Positions 51,539 through 60,708 of a stretch of DNA of 64,000 bases are shown here, piece by piece (position 1 is the first letter of the stretch; each line of letters starts with the position of its first letter). Source of the stretch: Neokomagataea anthophila (GTDB taxonomy: Bacteria > Pseudomonadota > Alphaproteobacteria > Acetobacterales > Acetobacteraceae). Made by a program: the position numbers and the translations under genes. Under the pieces are notes generated by a model. That model was not told the DNA's origin, did not search any database, and saw only the letters and a list, made by a program, of their open reading frames with translations. The stretch lies in the NCBI RefSeq assembly GCF_018122595.1, contig NZ_JAGRQH010000008.1, positions 41,938 to 105,937 on the forward strand, read 5' to 3'.

Positions 51539-52390
51539 ATGAGGAAGAGAATGAAAGATAAGATTTTGGTTCTTGGTGCCAACGGTAATGTTGGTATTCA
51601 CCTTGTGGAAGAGCTAGTAAAATCTGGTAAAAAAGTTAAAGCAGCATCACGGTCTGGGCGTAATGTATCTGGTGCTGAAGGAGTTATTTTTGATTATGAG
51701 AATAATGATAGTATTAAATATGCTCTTGAAGATGTTGGTGCCATGTATCTTATGGCCCCAACGGGTACAGTCAATGCATTTAATTTATTAAATCCTGTTG
51801 TTGATGCTGCTATTTTGCATCAAGTAAAGATTGTACTTCTGACTATGCTTGGAGCGGATGCCGATGAAGCTATTCCGTATCATCAGGTTGAAAGGGCAGT
51901 AAAGGGATCCGGTCTTCCTTATGTCATTCTGCGACCAAACTGGTTTGCAGATAATTTTCATTTTTTCTGGAAACCTGGCATCGATCAAGGTGTCATATCG
52001 GCTCCTGCTGGTAACGGGAAATCTAGTTTTATTGATGCGCGTGATATTGCAGCGAGTGCGGCTGCTGCATTGCTCTCAAACCGGTTTGATGGTCGGGAGT
52101 TTAATCTTACGGGACCAACAGCACTCGACTACGGAGAGGCCGCTGATATTGTTGGAGCGGTTCTTGGTAAGCCGGTACGCTATGAAGCGATCAGTGATGA
52201 AATTTATATTCAAGGATTGATGTCGGTAGGGGTGTCAGAGGAGCGTGCAAGTTTCCTTGCAGAGATCATGTATCCCGTTCGACAAAATTGGACAGCTGTT
52301 GTGACGAACGATGTGGCAGAGTTGACGGGGCAGGCACCACGTTCTTTTAGGGCTTATGCTCAGGATTATAAAGAGCAGTTAAGCGCATGA
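51539..52390 (+). CDS. NmrA-like NAD(P)-binding protein
   Basis: A 283-residue atypical short-chain dehydrogenase of the NmrA/NAD(P)H-binding group. The dinucleotide motif LVLGANGNVGIHLVEEL starts near residue 9, and GLPYVILRPNWFADNF (about 125-140) is characteristic. Such proteins act as NADP sensors or quinone-type reductases. ATG 51539 or 51551 may start it; no strong site decides. The stop overlaps the next SDR gene (ATGA). It belongs to the same accessory cluster as the WYL regulator. Confidence 0.8.
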   Translation: MRKRMKDKILVLGANGNVGIHLVEELVKSGKKVKAASRSGRNVSGAEGVIFDYENNDSIKYALEDVGAMYLMAPTGTVNAFNLLNPVVDAAILHQVKIVLLTMLGADADEAIPYHQVERAVKGSGLPYVILRPNWFADNFHFFWKPGIDQGVISAPAGNGKSSFIDARDIAASAAAALLSNRFDGREFNLTGPTALDYGEAADIVGAVLGKPVRYEAISDEIYIQGLMSVGVSEERASFLAEIMYPVRQNWTAVVTNDVAELTGQAPRSFRAYAQDYKEQLSA

Positions 52391-53238
52391 ATAAAATCAT
52401 AAAAATGAATAAGCAGGTTGTCGTAGTCATCGGTGCTGGGGGTATTGGGCAGGCTATTGCTCGACGTCAGTGCTTTGGTAAGGTTTTACTGCTTGCTGAC
52501 TTCAATACTGAGGCTCTTGAACGAACGGCGTCAGGGCTGCGTGATGCTGGCTATATAGTAGAGACGCAGTCTGTGGATATAGCGTCACGGGAATCTGTAG
52601 AAGCTTTAGCAGTGAAGGCCGTCAGTCTTGGTGATGTTGTTCAAGTCGTAAACGCTGCTGGTGTCTCGCCCAATATGGCATCCGTGGAGCGTATTTTGGC
52701 GGTGGATCTTTATGGTGCGGCACTGGTTTTGGATGTTTTTGAGGGCGTTATTGCTCAAGGAGGTGCGGGCCTTCTTGTGTCGAGTATGGCTGGTCATATG
52801 CTGCCGCCCTTGTCCTCTCAGCAGGATCAAGATTTGGCATTTACATCTGTTGATGAGTTGCTGGGACTTCCTATGCTTGGTGCGGAATTCGTGCCGAATT
52901 CTGCAGCCGCTTATGGTTTAGCCAAGCGCGCAAATGCTCTACGGGTTAGGGCGGCAGCTGTATCGTGGGGTGCCAAAGGCGCGCGTGTAAACGCCATCAG
53001 TCCCGGCATTATAGTTACGCCACTTGCACAACATGAATTAAACTCGTCAGTCGGTGATATTTACCGCAAAATGGTGTCTTCTTCTCCCTCTGGCCGTATG
53101 GCGCCACCGGATGAAGTCGCTGCTGCTGCGGCCTACCTGCTCGGATCTGAAGCCAATTTTGTTACAGGCACAGATTTGCTCATTGATGGTGGGGTTGTTG
53201 CTGCAATATTCGCGGGGAAAATAGCGCTTCAGATGTAA
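52387..53238 (+). CDS. short-chain dehydrogenase/reductase
   Basis: A 283-residue classical SDR. The cofactor motif VIGAGGIGQAIARR lies near 15-28, the NAG motif at VNAAGVS (about 86-92), the active-site Ser near VSSMAGH and the catalytic YxxxK as YGLAKRAN (about 176-183). RVNAISPGIIVTPLA follows. Substrate unknown. It is translationally coupled to the NmrA-like gene. Confidence 0.85.
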   Translation: MNKIIKMNKQVVVVIGAGGIGQAIARRQCFGKVLLLADFNTEALERTASGLRDAGYIVETQSVDIASRESVEALAVKAVSLGDVVQVVNAAGVSPNMASVERILAVDLYGAALVLDVFEGVIAQGGAGLLVSSMAGHMLPPLSSQQDQDLAFTSVDELLGLPMLGAEFVPNSAAAYGLAKRANALRVRAAAVSWGAKGARVNAISPGIIVTPLAQHELNSSVGDIYRKMVSSSPSGRMAPPDEVAAAAAYLLGSEANFVTGTDLLIDGGVVAAIFAGKIALQM

Positions 53239-53258
53239 AATCAATAGTCGTTGATTTT
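53237..53258 (+). terminator. terminator after the SDR gene
   Basis: AAAATCAA (53237-53244) pairs with TTGATTTT (53251-53258) across a six-base loop, continuing into a T run. It overlaps the SDR stop codon. Confidence 0.6.
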
Positions 53259-53272
53259 TCTGTGGCATAAAT

Positions 53273-53297
53273 ATTCATACATTTATTTTGTATGAAT
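53273..53297. promoter_or_regulatory. perfect inverted repeat upstream of the Hint-domain gene
   Basis: ATTCATAC (53273-53280) and GTATGAAT (53290-53297) are separated by nine bases, 48 bases before the GTG start of the Hint-domain gene. No T tract follows, so an operator is more likely than a terminator. Confidence 0.4.
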
Positions 53298-53344
53298 GTA
53301 ATCGGCCAATATAGGTCAATAACTCAGTGTTTTGGAGAATTTAC

Positions 53345-55501
53345 GTGGCTATTATACTTCCTAATGGTGGGGCAAATGACACGACAAAAACGTCATCAGA
53401 TATCACTAATACGGTATCAGGCGTTACGTTCACTGTAACTAACACATCTAGCGGTCAGTTTATATTCACGCCTCCAGGTGGGGGTAATTTATATTTTTAT
53501 GGCAGTTTAAAGAACAGTGGTGTTGTTTCTTATACCACTACAACAAATGCGGCCGGTGCGACGGTTCGTTTGGGCGATGGAAATAATACAACTTTATCTC
53601 AAAATGGTGGACAAATTATTGTTATCAACAATAATGCCGCTTCTGGTTCGACGATTTCGTTGGGATATAATTCAATATCGAATGATTCTCCAAGTATTAT
53701 CGATTTTGAATTGTCGAGGGCTGCAACGGTTAACGCAACCTCTTTAGGTAAGTTTACCAATAATGGTACAGTTAAAATAGTTGATAATAGTGGCGGCGGT
53801 TTAACGTCAAACTGGGGAAATGGGTCTGATTATTTTATCAATAATGGATCTTTTTCTGTAGATAATTCTACCGCAACAAGTGGCGCAACTTTTAATTTGA
53901 ACTTTAAAGGAATTAATAATTCTGGAAAGTTTAATTTAAATATTCCTCAAGCCTCTACCTCTATTGCGAACGTCGGATCGGGAGGATTTGTTAACACTGG
54001 AGTTTGGAAATACTCAGAACAAGGAAATGGTGGCGGTAATTTACAAATAAATGGTGGTAATAGTAATTATATTAATAACGGAGAAATTGATGTTATTAAT
54101 GGACACCTTACTCTGGATAATGCTTTAGTTTCGAGTGGTGCAGAAACTGGACAGGTTAATTTATCGCAAGGTTCTACGGTTACGCTGAATGGTAATAACT
54201 CCGGTCAAGGTCAAGTTTTCAATTTTAACGGTGGAAATAATGTTCTTGATGTTGCCAATGGTCGTACCTTTGTGGGGGTTTTGCGAGGGTTTAGCCAAGG
54301 TGACCAATTTAATATTCATATACCAGGTACATTAAATTATAATCAATCAACGGGAATTTTAACTATCACCAATGCTGCAACCGTTTATAGTTTTGATGTT
54401 GGGCAAGGGTATACAGGTAAATTTTCAGACAGTACCAATGGAGTGGTAACTTATAATGGTGCAACGCCTTGCTTCCTACCTGGTACTATGATCCGCACTG
54501 GTGATACGGTACGGGCTATTGAGGAAATTAAGGTTGGTGATATGATCACCGTTTATGATAATGGGCACATACGCCAAGATTCCGTGACTTGGGTTGGTTC
54601 GACTACCTGTAAAGTTCGTCCAGAGATGACAGATGATGAATCTGGTTATCCTGTTCGTATTTTGAAAGATGCTATTTCAGACGGTGTACCATTTAAAGAC
54701 CTGCTGGTGACGTCTGAACATTGCCTTTTTTTCGAAGGCTCTTTTGTTCCGGCACGTATGCTTGTGAATAATCGCTCTATTTTTTATGATAAGAGTTTCT
54801 TATCTTATGATTATTATCATGTAGAAACAGAAAATCATTCGGTCATTTTTGCAGATGGAGTAATGACTGAAAGCTATCTGGATACAGGACATCGTTCGTT
54901 ATTTCATGATGGGAATATTTCGTTTATTGGCTATGCCCCTAAAAGCTGGGAAACGGATGCTTCGGCACCTTTAAATACAACTCCTCAAAATGTGGAGCCA
55001 ATTTTTCGGTCTCTGGAACAAAAAGCTATTCATAATCAATTGGATATAAAAAATAATCCTATTACAGTTACGCAAGATCCTGCTGTTGTTTTGTTGACAG
55101 ATAATGGGGTTACTCTGCAGTCTATCCGTGAAGTAGATGAATATGTTGTCTTTATGCTTCCTAAAGAAGCGCAGGCGGTGCGTATTCTTTCTCGATCTTC
55201 ACGACCATGCGATACGATTGGTCCATTTTGGGACGATCGGCGTTCTTTCGGTGTAGGTATTAGTGATATTTTTATTTTTGAATGGAATCAAAAAACAAAT
55301 ATTACGACACATTTGGATAACAATACTCTTGAAGGGTGGCATGACTGTGATGCGGGGGCGCACCAGCGCTGGACAACAGGCAATGCATTTTTGCCTTTGC
55401 AGCGTGGTAAAGCAGAAGATCATGCGCTGCTCATTTTGAGAGTTCAGGCTACGGATTATGTAATTGAAGACGCTTGTTCGGATCTCCGTAAACAAGCTTA
55501 A
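53345..55501 (+). CDS. Hint-domain protein with Asn/Gly-rich repetitive N-terminus
   Basis: The product has about 718 residues. The first 370 are Asn-, Gly-, Thr- and Ser-rich with beta-helix-like low complexity, as in adhesin or autotransporter passengers; no signal peptide is seen. A Hint (hedgehog/intein) domain of the Hint_2 type begins at CFLPGTMIRTGDTVRAIEE near residue 376 and includes TSEHCLFFEG and a late GHRSLF. About 190 further residues follow. GTG 53345 has GGAG eight bases upstream. Many Acetobacteraceae carry such proteins; the Hint domain probably self-cleaves or anchors the passenger, but its role is not known. Confidence 0.8.
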   Translation: MAIILPNGGANDTTKTSSDITNTVSGVTFTVTNTSSGQFIFTPPGGGNLYFYGSLKNSGVVSYTTTTNAAGATVRLGDGNNTTLSQNGGQIIVINNNAASGSTISLGYNSISNDSPSIIDFELSRAATVNATSLGKFTNNGTVKIVDNSGGGLTSNWGNGSDYFINNGSFSVDNSTATSGATFNLNFKGINNSGKFNLNIPQASTSIANVGSGGFVNTGVWKYSEQGNGGGNLQINGGNSNYINNGEIDVINGHLTLDNALVSSGAETGQVNLSQGSTVTLNGNNSGQGQVFNFNGGNNVLDVANGRTFVGVLRGFSQGDQFNIHIPGTLNYNQSTGILTITNAATVYSFDVGQGYTGKFSDSTNGVVTYNGATPCFLPGTMIRTGDTVRAIEEIKVGDMITVYDNGHIRQDSVTWVGSTTCKVRPEMTDDESGYPVRILKDAISDGVPFKDLLVTSEHCLFFEGSFVPARMLVNNRSIFYDKSFLSYDYYHVETENHSVIFADGVMTESYLDTGHRSLFHDGNISFIGYAPKSWETDASAPLNTTPQNVEPIFRSLEQKAIHNQLDIKNNPITVTQDPAVVLLTDNGVTLQSIREVDEYVVFMLPKEAQAVRILSRSSRPCDTIGPFWDDRRSFGVGISDIFIFEWNQKTNITTHLDNNTLEGWHDCDAGAHQRWTTGNAFLPLQRGKAEDHALLILRVQATDYVIEDACSDLRKQA

Positions 55502-55509
55502 TATATCTT

Positions 55510-55544
55510 TTGACCCTCTCTTATTCTAAATAAGAGAGGGTCAA
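55510..55544. terminator. strong bidirectional terminator
   Basis: A perfect 16-bp stem (TTGACCCTCTCTTATT, 55510-55525; AATAAGAGAGGGTCAA, 55529-55544) encloses a three-base loop. It sits between the converging Hint-domain and cytochrome peroxidase genes. Confidence 0.85.
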
Positions 55545-55570
55545 TTAAAAATTAATATTGTATCAATTTT

Positions 55571-56755
55571 TTATTTACCATATCCATCCGTTAAAGTTTT
55601 AAGAAAAGAAATAATATCGTTTATTTCTTTGTCGCTCAGGGTGGGAGGAGCTCCTAGTTTTTGTGTGGCGAAAGGCATGTCTTCACGGTCGACTGTTATG
55701 GCATTTTGTGGATGAGAATTTTTTCCATACCAACGGCTTGGGTCTGTATCTCGTGTGGCATAAAAAATAACGACATCGCGTAAAGTTCGTACGGAGCCAT
55801 TATGAAAAAATCGGTGACGTGTTGCGGTATTTCGTAAACTAGGTGTCATAAACATTCCGCAATAATGCGCGTTGGATGAATTATGAGCAGGTAAAAAGTC
55901 TGTGCGGAGAGGGCCGCAAAGTCCCTCATCGGGGTAAGGAAAAAAAGCGTCTTGAGGCATTGTAGGAACGCCAATATTACGAAAAAAGAAATCTGAAAAT
56001 TGAGAGACAGAGGTTCCATTGTGTAAACCGGGTCCAACTCCAGCCGTATGGCAGGAAGAGCAGTTTGCTTTTCCTGCGTCGTTAAATAAAGCCATGCCAT
56101 GTTTTTCTGCGGGTGTTAGATTAATTTTGCCATTAACATACTGGTCATATTTGCTGTCATAAGGATGAAAAGATATGTCTTCGTGTTGGTAGGCCCCCAA
56201 GGCGATGCCTGTTGCCTTTAAAAGATTGTCAGGTGAGGCTACTGCTGCTTTGCCAAAGACATGCTGGAAGCGAACGAATAGATCGGCTTGAGAATGAACA
56301 CGTGCAGCAAAAGCCGTAGCATTTATATTGGCCATTTCATAAGGTGAAAGAAGTGGCATGACTGATTGCGCTTCTATTGAAGGCATACGACCATCCCAGT
56401 CATGTCCCCCTCCGGGCGCGGAGGCCGAACCATCTGGGTTTGCTAGGTCGATTGCAAAATCAGGAATTTCATTTTTGTACGTTAAGCTGGGAACAGCGCG
56501 CAGACCGCGCTGGCGAAGGGTGGGGCCGCCGAGAGCAACGGCTAGGTCGTTGCTCGGTGCATAGTGATTTTTGGGGTCATGACAGCTTGCACAGGACTGC
56601 CGGCCGGAGGCCGACAATCCTGTATTTGTAAAAAGGTCTCTGCCCAAAGATGCTTGGGGGGAGAGAGGCGCGCTTTGAGCTATCGTGGTGGGTGCTGTGA
56701 GGATAATTGCAGTCAAACACGTAGCGGATGTGATGTGGCGGAGACGTTGATACAT
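55571..56755 (-). CDS. di-heme cytochrome c peroxidase family protein (CcpA/MauG type)
   Basis: The product has about 394 residues, exported through a signal peptide (MYQRLRHITSATCLTAIILT, then IAQSA). Two heme c sites are visible, CASCHD in the first third and CSSCHTAG in the second half, and the C-terminal DIISFLKTLTDGYG is typical. The family reduces H2O2 or oxidises protein side chains in the periplasm. I chose ATG 56755, which starts the signal peptide. ATG 56776 is also in frame and overlaps the end of the phosphatase gene upstream, so the two are probably one transcript. Confidence 0.85.
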   Translation of the reverse strand: MYQRLRHITSATCLTAIILTAPTTIAQSAPLSPQASLGRDLFTNTGLSASGRQSCASCHDPKNHYAPSNDLAVALGGPTLRQRGLRAVPSLTYKNEIPDFAIDLANPDGSASAPGGGHDWDGRMPSIEAQSVMPLLSPYEMANINATAFAARVHSQADLFVRFQHVFGKAAVASPDNLLKATGIALGAYQHEDISFHPYDSKYDQYVNGKINLTPAEKHGMALFNDAGKANCSSCHTAGVGPGLHNGTSVSQFSDFFFRNIGVPTMPQDAFFPYPDEGLCGPLRTDFLPAHNSSNAHYCGMFMTPSLRNTATRHRFFHNGSVRTLRDVVIFYATRDTDPSRWYGKNSHPQNAITVDREDMPFATQKLGAPPTLSDKEINDIISFLKTLTDGYGK

Positions 56756-56765
56756 GGCGGTAGCG

Positions 56766-58021
56766 TCAATATCCATGCTCTAACTGTAGCAGCGGCGTCA
56801 TTGGGACGACCGGAGTTTGGACATAACGTTTGTCTTTTGGTTGTTCCGCTACGTTATCTGCTGCGTGGCCGATATGTTCAGAAATTCCGAATGTATCTTC
56901 AAGTGTGCGTAATAAAGCATAATGATTGTAGGGGGTTGGGTCTTGTATGCCCCTCCGGCCGTGATTGGTAATAACGATAAGGGGGGTACGGCCGCCGCCT
57001 TGATTTACAACTCCTTTATGGGGTTGTCCGGGTAATACCGGAATGTAACCGCAGCAACCTTGAATGCCGGCCCCCCGGAATCATCTTCATCATAAAGGAT
57101 AATGATGGCGGCATTACGTCGTGAGCGCCACAGGGGAGAGGCTTGTATATGGTCAACGAGAGATTGAACATAATTATCGCCAGATGTCAGCAGCGGTGAT
57201 GGACCGTAGCCTTTGCCTATGCATTGCTGGTGTTGAAGCATGGGGCCTGAGGGGCCATGATCGTCGTGGCATTGATCTGGTACGAAATAGGCAAAACGTG
57301 GCAGGCGATCATGGGTAAGGTCGTTGAAGAAAGCGGTTTCAGTTCGGTTATGTTCTAGGAAGCCGAGTTTACCACGAATGTCATCAAAGTTATCAGCTGG
57401 GTTGTGTTTTGAAGCATATAGTCCACGAATATCGGCGCTTTCATCGTCTGGTGCTGGGAAGGTTGGAGTTTGCGGAATAGTTGCACCTGTTTTGGGGTCA
57501 GTCGGTACGCTCTGGAGATACATTGACCAAGAAATGTGTGCTTGATTGAGTTGTGCAAAAAAATTGGGAACCGTGAAATGGTGCGCTACGTAAGGTTTGA
57601 CTTTTTTGATCCCTGCGCATGCGCGATCATGTGGTGCCGTGTCTGGAAGGCCGTTGACCAGCGCAGCACCGCCTGTGGCTTGGGTACCATCAGCCTGACA
57701 GTACCAAGGGTCGTCATCTAAAATGCCCTCTTGGTTTCCGGCCATTAGAGAGATGTAGTTTGGTTCACTTGGGTGAGTAACGCTGTAATACTGTGTGGCC
57801 ACATTATAGCGTGCTGCGAGGGCTGTCATGTGGGGGGAGGAGGCTGGCTGGGCGCCGATGATTTCGTCGTACTGACGGTTTTCCATCTCAATGAGGATAA
57901 CGGTGTCGTAGCGGGGAACATTTTCTAGGCGAACGTTTTTATGCGAGGTCGTAGGAGAGGCGAAGGCCGGTGTGAGGGTGCCGAGTACTGTTGTAGCGGC
58001 AAGAGCAAGAAAAAGACGCAT
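56766..58021 (-). pseudogene. acid phosphatase-like phosphoesterase, broken by one frameshift
   Basis: Phosphoesterase-family protein (AcpA/phospholipase C-like, alkaline phosphatase fold). From ATG 58021 there is a signal peptide (MRLFLALAATTVLGTLTPAFA) and active-site segments ILIEMENRQYDE, THPSEPNYISLMAG, DQCHDDHG and YDEDDSGGP. The frame ends at a stop near 57005. The missing C-terminus continues in another frame down to TGA 56766, reading GRTPLIVITNHGRRG and DPTPYNHYALLRTLEDTFG, both family-like. One lost base near 57038-57041 (CCGG read on the minus strand) explains the break. It may be a real mutation, a phase-variable site or a sequencing error. Confidence 0.85.
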
Positions 58022-58144
58022 GATACTGGGATGTTCCTGTTGAAACAGAATGTGCAAGTGCACGGTCGAATATGTTTCTAATCAGGGTGATTGCGTGTGT
58101 GCGTGTTTTCTGGATGACGATTTTATGACTTTATTGCGAGATTT

Positions 58145-59569
58145 TCATACAGATTTTTCTATTGGTTGAAGGGTAGTGGAAGGAAAATGAATGCAAACTC
58201 GTGTTCCTGGATTATTATCGGTTAAAAATAAAATTGCGCCGTGTCGTGTTGCAATTGCTTGAGCAAGGCTAAGGCCTAGGCCGTTTCCGGGTGTAGTACG
58301 ACTGGCTTCGAGGCGTACAAAGCGTTCGAGTACACGCGTTCGTTCGTTTTCTGGAATGCCGGGTCCATTATCGGTAATATTAATTTCATGGTGTGTTTTC
58401 GTGGATTGAACAGAAAGACGTATTTTTGTGCCTATGGGGGTATGTAGTGTTGCGTTTTCAATTATATTTGATAGCATTTGTTGTAAAAGAATGGGGTCAC
58501 CTTCAATAAATGCAGGATCGAGCGCCTCAATAATTAAGGTTTGTTGGCGTGTTTCTATATAAGCACCGTACAAGCTAGCAATTTTCCTAATCGCGTCTGG
58601 TAAAAAAACTCTTCTATCTCCACTTCGTGTTGTATCAGCTTGAAGTTCGGAGATGCGCAGTAGAGATGAAAAGATAGACAGAGCATCATCAAGGTCCGCA
58701 AGTAGGACATCCAGTTCGGCAGTGCGGTCGAAATTTTTTTCGTGATTTTGTTCTGTGTTGCGTAACGCAATGAGACGATGGCGTAGTCTTGCTAGCGGGC
58801 GGCGCATATCGTGGGCAATATCATTTGAAACCTGTTGTAGGTTAGCAAATAGTGTTTCGATTTTTGCGACCATTCGATTAATGTCTCGAGCGAGGCGATC
58901 GAGTTCATCTCCTGTACCACGCAGGGGGACGCGGCAAGTGAAATCACCCTCCATAATTTGGCTAGTTACAACGGTAATGGCGTCAATTCGTGCTTGGACG
59001 CGGTACCCGAGTAAGAAGCCAGCAGAAATGCCAATCACAACGAATGCTAATGCTCCAGCCTCTCCAATCTGAAAAAAACCGTGGCGGAGGCGGTTCACGG
59101 CAGATGCATCAACGCCGACATATAAGTATCCGCCATCATCTAATATTGTCCCTATTCCGGCTAGAGGCGCATGATGATTTTTAGGGCGTGCTGCGGTATG
59201 GGGCCAACTCAGTACCCTTTTTCCAGGGACTGGTTTGAGGTGGGTGATGGTACCTGCAAGATGCTCATTTTTAGCATTTTCGAGAAAATACAGAAAACTG
59301 GGGTTTGTTTTTTGCATACTAGCGACGAGCGGGGCGAGGTGCGCTGTATCATGAGATATTGAGGAATCAAGCAATTCAGCCATTTCGTTGGCGCTAATTG
59401 CATGGAGTTGTTCTGTGAGTAGTCTTTCGCCTTGCCATTCGACAATTGACAGGATGATGCCTCCTAATAGAATGAACAGGGCTGCAAAAAGTGCAGCAAT
59501 CTCGAATGATGATGTGCACACAATAGGACTTAAACGGCGTTTTGCCGTACGAAATAACAAGAATTTCAT
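58145..59569 (-). CDS. sensor histidine kinase
   Basis: A 474-residue inner-membrane kinase. Membrane helix 1 lies at about 24-43, a periplasmic region at about 44-168, and helix 2 at about 171-188. A HAMP domain spans about 189-242. The phosphoacceptor His253 lies in SNDIAHDMRRPLARLRHRL. The ATPase has NIIENA, DNGPGIPENE and NGLGLSLAQAI. It is divergent from the OmpR-type response regulator 122 bases away; the two form a pair. Signal unknown. Nearby targets could be the TonB receptor or the periplasmic genes. Confidence 0.92.
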   Translation of the reverse strand: MKFLLFRTAKRRLSPIVCTSSFEIAALFAALFILLGGIILSIVEWQGERLLTEQLHAISANEMAELLDSSISHDTAHLAPLVASMQKTNPSFLYFLENAKNEHLAGTITHLKPVPGKRVLSWPHTAARPKNHHAPLAGIGTILDDGGYLYVGVDASAVNRLRHGFFQIGEAGALAFVVIGISAGFLLGYRVQARIDAITVVTSQIMEGDFTCRVPLRGTGDELDRLARDINRMVAKIETLFANLQQVSNDIAHDMRRPLARLRHRLIALRNTEQNHEKNFDRTAELDVLLADLDDALSIFSSLLRISELQADTTRSGDRRVFLPDAIRKIASLYGAYIETRQQTLIIEALDPAFIEGDPILLQQMLSNIIENATLHTPIGTKIRLSVQSTKTHHEINITDNGPGIPENERTRVLERFVRLEASRTTPGNGLGLSLAQAIATRHGAILFLTDNNPGTRVCIHFPSTTLQPIEKSV

Positions 59570-59691
59570 GACAATTTTCGTGTCGTTTCCAAAGAGTTGT
59601 CGGGGCCGAGGCTTAGATTTCTCATACCGAAGTATGGAAGCTGACTGAAGGTGTCATTGAGTGCATTATAATGAAGGAAGGCGTTGTGGTC

Positions 59692-60414
59692 ATGATACAA
59701 AATGTCGGCGACCAGTTGGCAGAGGTTAGCAGCTTTACGCCGCATATTTTGATTGTGGAAGATGATCCAGATATGGCGGCTTTCGTATCAAATGAATGTA
59801 TCCGGGCCGGAATGAAACCTGTTATTGCACCAGATGGTGAGACTGCCGAGGTATTAGGAATGGCCAGATCTTGGGATTTGGTGATTTTAGACCGGAGGTT
59901 GCCTGGACGTTGCGGGCTTGACGTGTTGCATGATTTGCGACGGAAGGGGATTCAGGTTCCAATTTTATTTTTAACAACGATGGATGGCATTGCAAGTCGT
60001 GTCGAAGGATTGCGTGCTGGTGCTGATGATTATGTGATTAAGCCCTTTGCTCCTGCGGAATTGATGGCCCGTATTAATGTCTTGTTACGGCGTATCGATA
60101 GGACAGATGAAGCGGTAGCGATTACAGTAGGAGCTCTACGCCTTGACCTTTTGACACGCACAGTTAGCCGGAATGGTATGCTTTTGCGGCTTCAGTCTCA
60201 GGAGTTTCAAGTATTGGTTCAATTTATGCGGCATCCAGGGATGACGCTTAGCCATGCGATGCTGTTTGAAACGATATGGGGGATTGATTTTCCAGTGAAT
60301 GCTAACCTTTTGGCCGCTCATATAAGTCGGTTACGTGAAAGAATTGGACAACATAGCGGTGTCAGAATTGTAACGCTTCGTGGTGTTGGATATCGACTTG
60401 AGGTTGAATATTGA
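59692..60414 (+). CDS. OmpR-family response regulator
   Basis: The product has about 240 residues. A receiver domain with acidic pocket EDD (23-25), phosphoacceptor Asp67 (VILDRRLPG) and the conserved Lys in VIKPFAP is followed by a winged-helix output domain (about 140-240), ending HISRLRERIG...TLRGVGYRLE. ATG 59692 follows AAGGAAGG by ten bases. ATG 59671 is open but has no ribosome-binding site. It is a partner of the divergent kinase. Confidence 0.92.
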   Translation: MIQNVGDQLAEVSSFTPHILIVEDDPDMAAFVSNECIRAGMKPVIAPDGETAEVLGMARSWDLVILDRRLPGRCGLDVLHDLRRKGIQVPILFLTTMDGIASRVEGLRAGADDYVIKPFAPAELMARINVLLRRIDRTDEAVAITVGALRLDLLTRTVSRNGMLLRLQSQEFQVLVQFMRHPGMTLSHAMLFETIWGIDFPVNANLLAAHISRLRERIGQHSGVRIVTLRGVGYRLEVEY

Positions 60415-60508
60415 TTTTTTGAAGTGGTATTTCTTTTATAAATTTCTATTCATTTTTTCATCGTCTTATCATTAAGCCTTCACACCTAAAATGATGGTTT
60501 TCCTCTAG

Positions 60509-60539
60509 AAAAAACGGCGTTGGCGTAGTTCGTTTTTTT
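60509..60539 (+). terminator. possible terminator after the response regulator gene
   Basis: AAAAAACG (60509-60516) pairs with CGTTTTTT (60531-60538), followed by T and A residues. The loop is 14 bases. The stem is mostly A-T, so strength is modest. The rest of 60415-60708 is A+T-rich and holds no other supported feature. Confidence 0.45.
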
Positions 60540-60708
60540 AATTTGCGTCAATACATAATGTATTGGGGGAATTTGGAATGAAAATTTTGGTGTATCGTAA
60601 TATATACCCTATCTTTTTTCATAAAATATTTCCTCAATTATTGTTGTAATAATTTTTATTGTTAATTGATTGTTTTCATTAAAAATAAAATCGAAAGAAT
60701 GTAAATTT

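Noticed and set aside
56564..56971. Plus-strand 135-codon frame between the peroxidase and phosphatase genes
   Set aside because: It is antisense to the peroxidase N-terminus and to the frameshifted phosphatase C-terminus, which explains the open reading better.
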